64,000 nt of DNA. It comes from CALHRB01 sp964473465 (GTDB taxonomy: Bacteria > Bacteroidota > Ignavibacteria > Kapaibacteriales > UBA2268). Below the pieces are notes generated by a model. It was not told the origin of the DNA. It made no database searches and was given only the letters and a program-made list of their open reading frames with translations. Location: positions 76,237 through 140,236 of the forward strand of contig CAYYPE010000009.1 of NCBI GenBank assembly GCA_964473465.1, written 5' to 3'. Below are positions 7,788 through 15,766 of this stretch, piece after piece. Each line of letters opens with the position of its first letter. The stretch's first letter is position 1. The position numbers were made by a program, and so were the translations under genes.

Positions 7788-10547
7788 TTATTCCCCTTTG
7801 TATTTTACTCCATTAATAATCCAGTCAGGAGCAGGCTTTTTAAGTAAATAATGGTCGAAAAATTCTTTAGTTCTTTTAGCATAGTCAAGACGGTTATGAT
7901 ATTTATTAGGCCAGTGTGGTTCGTCGTGGTATTGTAAAAATATGCAATTTTTATTTAATCGCCTCATTGCAAGATAAAGTTCAATTCCCTGCTCCCATGG
8001 AACGGCCTGATCTTCGTCGCCGAACATTATTAAAAGAGGTGTTCGAACGTTGGGTGCCTGAAATACAGGGGAATTTCTTATATAACTATCGAGGGAATCC
8101 CACAAGTTCCCTCCTATTCGGCTTTGTTGCTTTTCATATTGAAATTGTCTTGCCAGACCCGATTCATGACGAATACCACTATAAGCACTAGTCATATTTC
8201 CAACAGGAGCCCCGGCAACAGCAGCTTTGAAAAGATTAGTCTGTGTAATCATATATGATGTTTGATAGCCACTCCAAGAATGGCCAATGATGCCTACTGA
8301 ATTCGAATCAACAAAATCGTATTGAAATAATCTTCTTAATCCCGGTAATATACAATTGATGGCGGACCGTCCGGGATTTCCAATCTTATATTTAACATCA
8401 GGAAGAAATAAAATGTAATCTTCAGCAGTATATAACGGGAAACAGGGTCTATGATTTATCATTGGCTGATTAAAGTCATACATCAAATATGAAAACTTTT
8501 CATAAAAATATACTATAACAGGATATTTTTTGGAAGGATTGAAATTTCCGGGTTTGATGAAAAATCCATCAAGTGTATCTCCATCGTAGCTCCTCCAGCT
8601 TATTAATTCAGTCTTGCCCCAATAGTAATCGCTCATTTCAGGGGTTATATCTGTAAGCCTTCGATATTTTTTGAACAATGAATCAGCTATCCAGACATCT
8701 GGATACTCATCGTAACTTTCACGGTAGTAAATAACATCACCTGTATTTTTTGCTTTGGCTATAATTGAATATTTTTTGTCATCATCAAAAATCTTATCGA
8801 GCCCAAGAGTTGTAAGGTCAAATATAAAAATCCCGGTTTTCTTTAATTTTTCGAATGTTCCGGAAACCAATAGATTTTCTGTAACATTATAATATTTTCT
8901 GTCTGGATCAAGATTTTTTATCCTAAAACTAATTTTATTAAATCTTCCCTCGGCGGCAGTTTGATTCAAATAGCCATACCCTCTGCCTGTATAGAATTTC
9001 CATATATCATATTTATCATAAATCAGCACTGCATCATCTCTTTCTGTCCAACCGGCTATACCGTAACTACCGGATTCTTTTGGCAGGTCATTGTCTTCAT
9101 CATAAAATGGATTGTTTATTCTAACGGTCAGATTAATTGTAGTATCCAAATTACAATCATAGAGAAACCAATTTCTATCCCTATAGAAAACGATATATTT
9201 CCCTGCGGGAGACAGATAACCCAATTCTTCGTTTCTTGTGGCTAATAATTTTCTAGTCCCTACCTTCAGACTGACTGCATATAAATCAAAATAACTTCCA
9301 TCCCAAGTCATTTCCTTTAAATATTTTCTATCATTATAACCAATAGCAAAGTCTGGGTTATCATTTACAATAATATTGGGTAATTCTTCATCTGCAAGTT
9401 GAATGAATCGATTTGTTTCTAAAAAATATACTGATTTATAAACAAAATCTTTCTCCTTGTTCCAGACATTTTTTTCGTTTGTTTTGATTCTTGGGTCATT
9501 CCAGTGCCAGATATCAATTTCAGCTTTTTTAATGATTGTATTAACATCGTAAAAATTTGTATCATTATATTTTTCATCTTTTTCGCTCGTTACTTTTTCC
9601 TTCAAAGGTTTAAAGCCGAAGAACAGCCTTTTTGCATCATCGCTCCAGCTAATCTCATTAACGAAGGGAAGATACCATTCATCAGGGTAGGATTCCGGGC
9701 TAACTGCTCTTATTAAGCTTTGCTGAGTCAAATCCCATATATTCAGGGAGCAACTGTCCGGAGCCTCTTCATCATCTTTTTCGAAACCTGAAATAAAACC
9801 AAGCATTCCGTTCCTATCATGCCATTGAAGATTTGAATATATTGCTTTAGAGCCGCCATCTATTTTGAATGGTAAGGAAGACTTTTTCAGGTCAATAATA
9901 TATAGCCCGTTTCTATTCCCTTTAGTATCATAAACAGAATAAGCAAGAGCTTGAGCTGAACTATCAACACTATAGTTATACACATCCGGGATATTTAATT
10001 CGGATTCGATATCCAATTGCCTGATTATAAGGTTATAAGTGTTTTGAACAGCTTTGTTTTCTTTGTCTTCATCCTTTTTTGTTTCCTTAACGTTCTGGTT
10101 ATAGAACAACCATTTTGAATCGTTCGAAAGAGTAAAACTTTTAACATCTTCGAAGTTTGTAATCTTGCCATTTTGTAAATTAACAATAGCTAATCCATTT
10201 GAAGTTTTATTCTTTTCCTTGTTTTCCACGTCAATTTCTTTAGGCAGGACTGTCATCGCAACCCAATGAGAATTTTTTGAGATTACGGGGCGATTCCCAC
10301 GTGGCACATTGTATTTTAAATTAGTATCAACACCCTGAATTATAACTTCTCCGTCACCTCTGTCGTATTTAATAGAATAAACAAGCCATTTTCCGTCATT
10401 TGATATTTGAGGGTTCTGTATATTCTTGAATTTCATAATATCTTCGAAAGTCATTGCTTTTTTGGCAAAAACATTTATTGACAAAAACAAGAATATAATC
10501 AATGAAAGGAAGGATATAAATTTAAATTTGCTAGACTCTAACATCAT
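7788..10547 (-). CDS. Secreted S9 family prolyl-oligopeptidase-like serine peptidase
   Basis: Periplasmic or secreted peptidase of the DPP/acylaminoacyl-peptidase type. The protein has 919 residues, with a hydrophobic N-terminal signal ending at about residue 28 (INVFA-KK). A beta-propeller follows (about 35-640, with repeated strands such as ISNDGKWLVYS and LSNDSKWLFY). The C-terminal alpha/beta-hydrolase domain has nucleophile Ser about 757 in GHSWSGYQT, Asp about 846 in FGDEDQAVPW and His about 878 in HDEPHW, a complete triad. Length and order fit S9B/C bacterial enzymes. The substrate is unknown. It is transcribed with guaA downstream, which looks incidental. Confidence 0.9.
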   Translation of the reverse strand: MMLESSKFKFISFLSLIIFLFLSINVFAKKAMTFEDIMKFKNIQNPQISNDGKWLVYSIKYDRGDGEVIIQGVDTNLKYNVPRGNRPVISKNSHWVAMTVLPKEIDVENKEKNKTSNGLAIVNLQNGKITNFEDVKSFTLSNDSKWLFYNQNVKETKKDEDKENKAVQNTYNLIIRQLDIESELNIPDVYNYSVDSSAQALAYSVYDTKGNRNGLYIIDLKKSSLPFKIDGGSKAIYSNLQWHDRNGMLGFISGFEKDDEEAPDSCSLNIWDLTQQSLIRAVSPESYPDEWYLPFVNEISWSDDAKRLFFGFKPLKEKVTSEKDEKYNDTNFYDVNTIIKKAEIDIWHWNDPRIKTNEKNVWNKEKDFVYKSVYFLETNRFIQLADEELPNIIVNDNPDFAIGYNDRKYLKEMTWDGSYFDLYAVSLKVGTRKLLATRNEELGYLSPAGKYIVFYRDRNWFLYDCNLDTTINLTVRINNPFYDEDNDLPKESGSYGIAGWTERDDAVLIYDKYDIWKFYTGRGYGYLNQTAAEGRFNKISFRIKNLDPDRKYYNVTENLLVSGTFEKLKKTGIFIFDLTTLGLDKIFDDDKKYSIIAKAKNTGDVIYYRESYDEYPDVWIADSLFKKYRRLTDITPEMSDYYWGKTELISWRSYDGDTLDGFFIKPGNFNPSKKYPVIVYFYEKFSYLMYDFNQPMINHRPCFPLYTAEDYILFLPDVKYKIGNPGRSAINCILPGLRRLFQYDFVDSNSVGIIGHSWSGYQTSYMITQTNLFKAAVAGAPVGNMTSAYSGIRHESGLARQFQYEKQQSRIGGNLWDSLDSYIRNSPVFQAPNVRTPLLIMFGDEDQAVPWEQGIELYLAMRRLNKNCIFLQYHDEPHWPNKYHNRLDYAKRTKEFFDHYLLKKPAPDWIINGVKYKGE

Positions 10548-10720
10548 ATTACATAAAAAGAAAATGAATAAAAATTAAAGGTTTACAAATTAATAAATAT
10601 CTTGTAATTCAAAAAATGTAAAGGAAGATAAAATGAAGAATAACAGAGGAAAAATGATAATATATTTACCCTTTTTTAAATAAAGAGCAAAATAAAAAAT
10701 CTTTTATTCTTATGAATAAA

Positions 10721-11422
10721 TCAGCTAATTAGTTTTTTCTCCCTGCAAAGATTGAATAAAAGGTTAATAATTTCATCCTCGCTGAAACTCTCGCAATTAA
10801 TCATTAAATCATAAAAGTCAGTTTCTGGTTTTGATTTGAGAAGCAATTTCATAAATTCAGTTCTTTTGAACTCCGTTTGTTTTATCAGATCTAAAGCCTC
10901 TTTGCGAGTTAGACCAAACCTCTCAGAAATTTTCTTAATTTTCCATTCCAGCGGAGCAAATAGCCTTAGATGAAGAGATTTTTCGATGTCAGCTGCAACA
11001 ACACAGCTTCCCCTCCCAACAATCACAACATTACCTTCGACAGCATAACCTCTGATTATCTTTTTAATCGTAGCAATTATGTTACTATCACTAATATAGT
11101 ATTTGCCTATGAAAGACAAGGATAAATCCTCTAATAGACTTTTCTCACCACCAGAAAAAATATGAGCAATCTTTTCAGGTTTTGTTCTAAGTTCCTCGGC
11201 AGATTTTTCTAGAATCTCTTTACTTATCCAAGACCATTTTTTATGCTTTTTGTTGGATGAATAATATTCATTGATTTTTTCGACCAATTTTTCTGCTATA
11301 AAGCCAGCGGAACAACCATGATCTCTAGAAATAGTTATTACTGGACCACCGCCTTTTTTAGGCATCTCCTCCGGCTTTAGAGTCTTCGAAAGATACTTAA
11401 CAAACTTATTTTCCTTTTCCAT
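10721..11422 (-). CDS. Cytidylate kinase-like family protein
   Basis: The 233-residue product resembles the cytidylate-kinase-like family (the PF13189 type) rather than true Cmk. It opens the core with ITISRDHGCSAGFIAEKL, where the P-loop is degenerate (no GKS/GKT), and later has the conserved VIVGRGSCVVAAD and LRLFAPLEWKIKKISERFGL segments that match the nucleoside kinase fold. The ATP-dependent substrate is not known for this family. It is a single-gene unit between the S9 peptidase and the divergent lipid A operon. Confidence 0.8.
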   Translation of the reverse strand: MEKENKFVKYLSKTLKPEEMPKKGGGPVITISRDHGCSAGFIAEKLVEKINEYYSSNKKHKKWSWISKEILEKSAEELRTKPEKIAHIFSGGEKSLLEDLSLSFIGKYYISDSNIIATIKKIIRGYAVEGNVVIVGRGSCVVAADIEKSLHLRLFAPLEWKIKKISERFGLTRKEALDLIKQTEFKRTEFMKLLLKSKPETDFYDLMINCESFSEDEIINLLFNLCREKKLIS

Positions 11423-11666
11423 TTACACCTCCAAGATAAGGATTATATTATATTTTAAAAATAATGGGCGGATAACAATAGAATGAACATTTTTTATAGT
11501 GAATTTTAGAAAAAATTCCAATACGATTCATCATAAAAAGTCCTGCTAAATTACTTATTCAGGTTTTGATTAAATTAGTAATTTTTTAAATTAAAAAAAA
11601 GATTTTTAAATGAATTGTTACGTTATAAAGTCAAAATTTAAAATTATATTTGAATAATGTCTAATA

Positions 11667-12770
11667 ATGTCTAAAAAGGTTTTCATATCTGCTGGTGAGC
11701 AATCAGGTGATTTGCATGCTTCAAAGTTAATGCATGAAATGAAATCTCAGTATCCTAATATACAATTCTTCGGTATTGGGGGAGAATTAATGCAAAAAGA
11801 AGGCTTGAATTCACTCGCTGATATCAGGGAAATTGCTGTTGTTGGATTTTGGGAAGTTGCAAAAAAAATTCTTTATTTTACTAACCTTTTCAAAAAGTGC
11901 AAGGAATTGCTCATAAAGGAAGATATTAAGTTATTTATACCTGTTGATTATCCCGGATTTAACATCAAACTTGCAAGTTTTGCAAAATCAAGCAATATAA
12001 AGGTTATTTATTACATTGCACCACAGCTTTGGGCTTGGGGTAAAAATCGAGCGGTAAAGCTCAGAGATTCGGTAGATAAATTATTAGTCGTCTTTCCATT
12101 TGAAGTTGAATATTTCAAATCTTTTAATATTGATGCTACCTTTGTCGGTCATCCATTGCTTGATAACCCTGAATTTCAAAATGACCCTTTTCCATTAGAG
12201 AAAAGACAGAATATGATTGCATTTCTGCCCGGAAGTAGAGTTCAGGAACTCAAAAGACATTTACCAATTGTAAAGAAAATTGCTGAAGAAATCAAAAAGA
12301 TTAAGCCTGAAATGAGCTTTGGCACTGCTTTGCCTGATATTTTGAATAAGAACATGATGAATTCTGATTATATATTTGAAGATTGGGTGATTTATCCAAA
12401 TTCAATAGATTTAATGCAAAATAGTGTTGCAGGAATAATTAAAGCAGGTACTACTAATCTGGAAGCAGCTCTATGCGGCCTGCCATTTGCTTTATTCTAC
12501 AGGACATCTATTATTTCATATTTTTTTGGAAAGAGCCTTATTAATCTTCCGTATTTGTCAATTGTTAATATTCTTCATCAAGAGAGAGTAATTGAAGAGT
12601 TTATACAATCAGATATTGACCCTGCTAAAATTGCAACTCACATAGTAAATTTGATTGAATCTCAGCAAAAATATAGTTATATACAGAATAAATTATTAGA
12701 AATCAGGAGAATAATAGGTAATCAAGGGGCTTCCAAAAAATCAGCAGAAATCATTTTGAATTATCTTTGA
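11667..12770 (+). CDS. lpxB: Lipid-A-disaccharide synthase
   Basis: Joins UDP-2,3-diacylglucosamine and lipid X to make the lipid A disaccharide at the inner membrane. The 367-residue protein has the family hallmarks: ISAGEQSGDLHASKL at the N-terminus, FFGIGGELMQKEGL, the YYIAPQLWAWGKNRA segment, FVGHPLLD, the FLPGSRVQELKRH glycosyltransferase motif and AGTTNLEAAL near the C-terminus. A 10-bp tandem duplication places a second ATG ten bases upstream in another frame, so the start is ATG 11667. It heads a run of lipid A genes with short spacings. Confidence 0.95.
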   Translation: MSKKVFISAGEQSGDLHASKLMHEMKSQYPNIQFFGIGGELMQKEGLNSLADIREIAVVGFWEVAKKILYFTNLFKKCKELLIKEDIKLFIPVDYPGFNIKLASFAKSSNIKVIYYIAPQLWAWGKNRAVKLRDSVDKLLVVFPFEVEYFKSFNIDATFVGHPLLDNPEFQNDPFPLEKRQNMIAFLPGSRVQELKRHLPIVKKIAEEIKKIKPEMSFGTALPDILNKNMMNSDYIFEDWVIYPNSIDLMQNSVAGIIKAGTTNLEAALCGLPFALFYRTSIISYFFGKSLINLPYLSIVNILHQERVIEEFIQSDIDPAKIATHIVNLIESQQKYSYIQNKLLEIRRIIGNQGASKKSAEIILNYL

Positions 12771-12780
12771 CGAACTTGTT

Positions 12781-13374
12781 TTGAAGATTTTGATTAAAAT
12801 ATTGATTTTATTAGTAACTCTTTTAGCAAAAACATGGCGTTTCAGCGTTGTTAAACTACCTGATGATTTAAATACTGTTATTGCTTTTTGGCATGGGAAA
12901 ATGCTTCCTGTCTGGTATTTTTTTAAAGATTCCAGCCCAATGGGAATTGTCTCATTAAGCAAAGATGGTGAAATTCTGTCAATGCTTTTAAAAAAATGGA
13001 AGTTTACACTTATTAGGGGTTCATCTTCAAAGGGTGGGAAAGAGGTGATTGAAAGCACCATAAATGCCAATCACAAAGGACCAATATTAATAACACCCGA
13101 TGGTCCTCGTGGTCCAAAGGAAGAAATGAAAGCAGGTGCAATTGTTATTGCACAAAAATCAAAAAAGCCTCTTATTCTCTGTGGAGTTAGAATTTCAAAA
13201 AAAATAATATTAAAAAAAAGCTGGGATAATTTTGAGATACCTTTGCCTTTCACAAAAATTTATCTATTTTTTTCAGATAAATTTGTTTTTGACAATTTAT
13301 TAAATTATGAAGATGTCAATTCGTTAAAAATTGACCTTTCCCAAAAATTAAAACAATTGTCTAATATTGGATAG
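12781..13374 (+). CDS. DUF374 lysophospholipid acyltransferase-like protein
   Basis: Probable membrane-associated acyltransferase related to the LpxL/LPLAT superfamily. It has 197 residues, starts at TTG 12781, and has a hydrophobic first 20 residues. The family HX4-like motif lies in FWHGKMLPVWYF, and the substrate-binding glycine motif is ITPDGPRGPKEEM. It sits ten bases after lpxB and overlaps lpxK by eight bases, so its role is likely in lipid A acylation or Kdo-lipid A maturation; this is inferred from position, as DUF374 enzymes are little characterised. The TTG start lacks an obvious Shine-Dalgarno. Confidence 0.85.
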   Translation: MKILIKILILLVTLLAKTWRFSVVKLPDDLNTVIAFWHGKMLPVWYFFKDSSPMGIVSLSKDGEILSMLLKKWKFTLIRGSSSKGGKEVIESTINANHKGPILITPDGPRGPKEEMKAGAIVIAQKSKKPLILCGVRISKKIILKKSWDNFEIPLPFTKIYLFFSDKFVFDNLLNYEDVNSLKIDLSQKLKQLSNIG

Positions 13375-14392
13375 TTCATCAGCGGTGTTAAGAATTCTAT
13401 CAAAGATATATGAAAAATCAATAAATCGAATAAATCAAAGATTTGATAAGAACCAAGTTCAAATTTACCAACTTTCAACACCTTTGATTAGCATTGGCAA
13501 TCTATCGCTCGGTGGCACAGGTAAAACTCCTTTCGTTATTATGTTGGGTAAATATCTGAAAGAACAAAACATAAAAATCGGGGTTATTGGAAAAGGATAT
13601 AAAAGGAAATCATCCGGAGAGTTATTGATTTCAGATGGTACAGAGATAAAGACTTCTCCAAAATATTCGGGTGATGAAATGTATATTATTGCAGATAAGT
13701 TAAGAGTACCTGTAATGGTTCATAACGAAAAGTACCTTGCCGCTTTATCATTGGAAAAAATGTTTGATTTAGATTGTATTTTGCTTGACGATGGATTTCA
13801 GCATCGTAAACTTTATCGTGATATTGATATTGTTCTAATTGATGAGAGAACTCTTAATCAACCGTATCTTATACCAAAAGGAAGACTGAGAGAGCCTCTT
13901 AGCTCATTAAAAAGGGCAGATGTTATTTGCCTGATGGATGTTTCTTATGAAAAATACTCTCAAATGTTAAATGATTTCAAAAAACCTCTAATAATCGAAT
14001 GTGAGAAAGCATTAACAAATGTCAGAAATTTATTTAATGGTTCAACATTTAATAATAAGTCAGATGTTGAATTTCTGGCAGTATCAGGAATTGGCAACCC
14101 AAAAAGTTTTCAAGAACTGTTAAAATCAAATTCATTCATAATCAAAGACATAGTAAATTTTTCCGACCATCACAACTACTCATTAAATACTATAAAATAT
14201 TTGATTTCAAGATGTAACAAAAACAATATAAAATTTATTATTACTACTGAAAAAGATTCAATTAAATTACAAAACTATGGCGAACTTTTTGCTAAATATG
14301 AAATTGAATGTTATGTTGTAAATATTGAAATAAAAATAAAAAATAACAAGGAAAAATTTTTCGACTATATACTAAATGTTATAAGGAAATGA
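13367..14392 (+). CDS. lpxK: Tetraacyldisaccharide 4'-kinase
   Basis: Phosphorylates the 4' position of the lipid A disaccharide using ATP. The 341-residue product has the P-loop in SIGNLSLGGTGKTPFV (about residues 41-55), the second-site segment VIGKGYKRKS, the LLDDGFQHRKL motif with the conserved DDGFQ, and the LIPKGRLREPLSSLKRAD stretch typical of LpxK. TTG at 13367 is the start and overlaps the acyltransferase gene. The stop overlaps the next gene as ATGA, which indicates translational coupling along this operon. Confidence 0.96.
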   Translation: MDSSSAVLRILSKIYEKSINRINQRFDKNQVQIYQLSTPLISIGNLSLGGTGKTPFVIMLGKYLKEQNIKIGVIGKGYKRKSSGELLISDGTEIKTSPKYSGDEMYIIADKLRVPVMVHNEKYLAALSLEKMFDLDCILLDDGFQHRKLYRDIDIVLIDERTLNQPYLIPKGRLREPLSSLKRADVICLMDVSYEKYSQMLNDFKKPLIIECEKALTNVRNLFNGSTFNNKSDVEFLAVSGIGNPKSFQELLKSNSFIIKDIVNFSDHHNYSLNTIKYLISRCNKNNIKFIITTEKDSIKLQNYGELFAKYEIECYVVNIEIKIKNNKEKFFDYILNVIRK

Positions 14393-15183
14393 AAATAAAA
14401 CGCAATATATTGTTTACTTTAGTATTAATTTTTTTCATTTCGGGTTGTTCTGAAAATAGAACTGTCAAAATAGCTCTTTCAAAAGGGAAGGGATCGCCTG
14501 CTTACGAAAAATACTCTCAATGGCTGAAATCCATAAACCAAAACATTGAATGTATTGATCTATACCATCTTGATTTCGATTCTGCAATGAAAGTTCTCGA
14601 AGATTGCGATGGTTTGCTTCTAACTGGTGGTCCTGATGTTCATCCCGGCAGATATGATAAGCAGAGCGATACAAGCAGATGTGAAATTGACGAAGCAAGA
14701 GACACTCTGGAATTTACCCTTATTAAAAAAGCTTTTAAGAAAAAAATGCCCATTCTCGGGATCTGTCGTGGTCAACAAATTCTTAATATTGCTCTGGGAG
14801 GTTCATTGATAGTTGATATTCCTGAGGATGTCGGAACTAATGTAGTTCACCGTTGCGATAATCCTGACAGTTGTTTTCATAAAATTAGTATTGTGAAAAA
14901 TTCTCTTCTTCATCATCTTGTAAATATTGATGAAGGGGTGGTTAATACTAATCATCATCAGGCGATTGACAGAATAGCGAATGATTTGATTTCTACTTCT
15001 TCCTCTGAAGATGGGATAATCGAGTCAGTAGAGTGGAAGGATAAAATCAATAAACCTTTTCTTTTAGCAGTGCAATGGCACCCTGAAAGACTTGATTACA
15101 AGAATCCTTTGTCATTAGCTATAGGTGAAGCATTTTTAGATAACGTTTTAAAAAATAAATACCAAAAAATTGCGAAGAAATAA
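14389..15183 (+). CDS. Lipoprotein of the peptidase C26 / gamma-glutamyl hydrolase-like family
   Basis: Class I glutamine-amidotransferase fold related to PuuD-type gamma-glutamyl-GABA hydrolases and C26 peptidases. The 264-residue protein has a lipobox (FISGC, Cys20), so unlike cytoplasmic PuuD it should be membrane-anchored on the periplasmic side or outside. Catalytic elements are intact: LLLTGGPDVHPG, nucleophile Cys in ILGICRGQQILN, and His-Glu in VQWHPERL. It overlaps lpxK by four bases. A periplasmic gamma-glutamyl peptide or peptidoglycan-fragment substrate is plausible but not shown. Confidence 0.85.
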   Translation: MKIKRNILFTLVLIFFISGCSENRTVKIALSKGKGSPAYEKYSQWLKSINQNIECIDLYHLDFDSAMKVLEDCDGLLLTGGPDVHPGRYDKQSDTSRCEIDEARDTLEFTLIKKAFKKKMPILGICRGQQILNIALGGSLIVDIPEDVGTNVVHRCDNPDSCFHKISIVKNSLLHHLVNIDEGVVNTNHHQAIDRIANDLISTSSSEDGIIESVEWKDKINKPFLLAVQWHPERLDYKNPLSLAIGEAFLDNVLKNKYQKIAKK

Positions 15184-15204
15184 CATTAAAATATTATTAT
15201 CACT

Positions 15205-15759
15205 ATGAAGACGTGGCCTGTTCCAAATAGTTATTCAAAAAAATTACCGGAAAAAGGAACATTAGGTAGCTTTTGGGAAAATCGTGGAGATAGACACCAT
15301 ACAGGAGTTGATATTTTTGCTCCACCCGGCTCTGAAGTAGTTGCCTGCGATAGTGGATATGTAATTGATGTTGGTGAGTTCCAGGTTCCTGAAAAATCAA
15401 AATATATAAATAAATCTTATTTTGTTTCAATTAAAACCGAAGACAATTTTATTTATAAATATGCAGAACTTTCCGAAGTCTATGTAAATATGGGTGATTA
15501 TGTTTTAGAAGGAACTCCAATCGGAAAAATAGATATTATTATTAATCCTGAAAATCTTGACTATAAAACACCTGACTACATTTTTGATATGGTTGATGAC
15601 GATAGATTATCTATGCTTCATCTTGAAATTTACTTAGCACCTATTACAGAGGTCAAACCCTATGAAAGTGGTAATTTCTTAGGCGATGAAAAACCTTATT
15701 CTCTGATTGACCCGGGATTTTTCCTTGATGGCTCAAGAAGAAAAAATAATAAAGAGTAA
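15205..15759 (+). CDS. M23-like (LytM fold) protein lacking a signal peptide and two active-site histidines
   Basis: The 184-residue protein has a clear M23 core: the zinc motif HHTGVDIFAPPGSEV (H32, D36), the GYVIDVG turn, the VYVNMGDYVLEGTPIG beta segment and the closing LHLEIYLAP. Two catalytic residues differ from active LytM enzymes: the usual His of Y-x-H-L-S is Glu (KYAELSEV), and the first His of the H-x-H pair is Met (SMLHLE). No signal peptide precedes the domain; stop codons lie just upstream of the ATG. It may be a non-enzymatic LytM-like protein, comparable in principle to EnvC-type activators, or an inactive relic. It follows the lipid A operon by 21 bases. Confidence 0.8.
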   Translation: MKTWPVPNSYSKKLPEKGTLGSFWENRGDRHHTGVDIFAPPGSEVVACDSGYVIDVGEFQVPEKSKYINKSYFVSIKTEDNFIYKYAELSEVYVNMGDYVLEGTPIGKIDIIINPENLDYKTPDYIFDMVDDDRLSMLHLEIYLAPITEVKPYESGNFLGDEKPYSLIDPGFFLDGSRRKNNKE

Positions 15760-15766
15760 AAATAAA

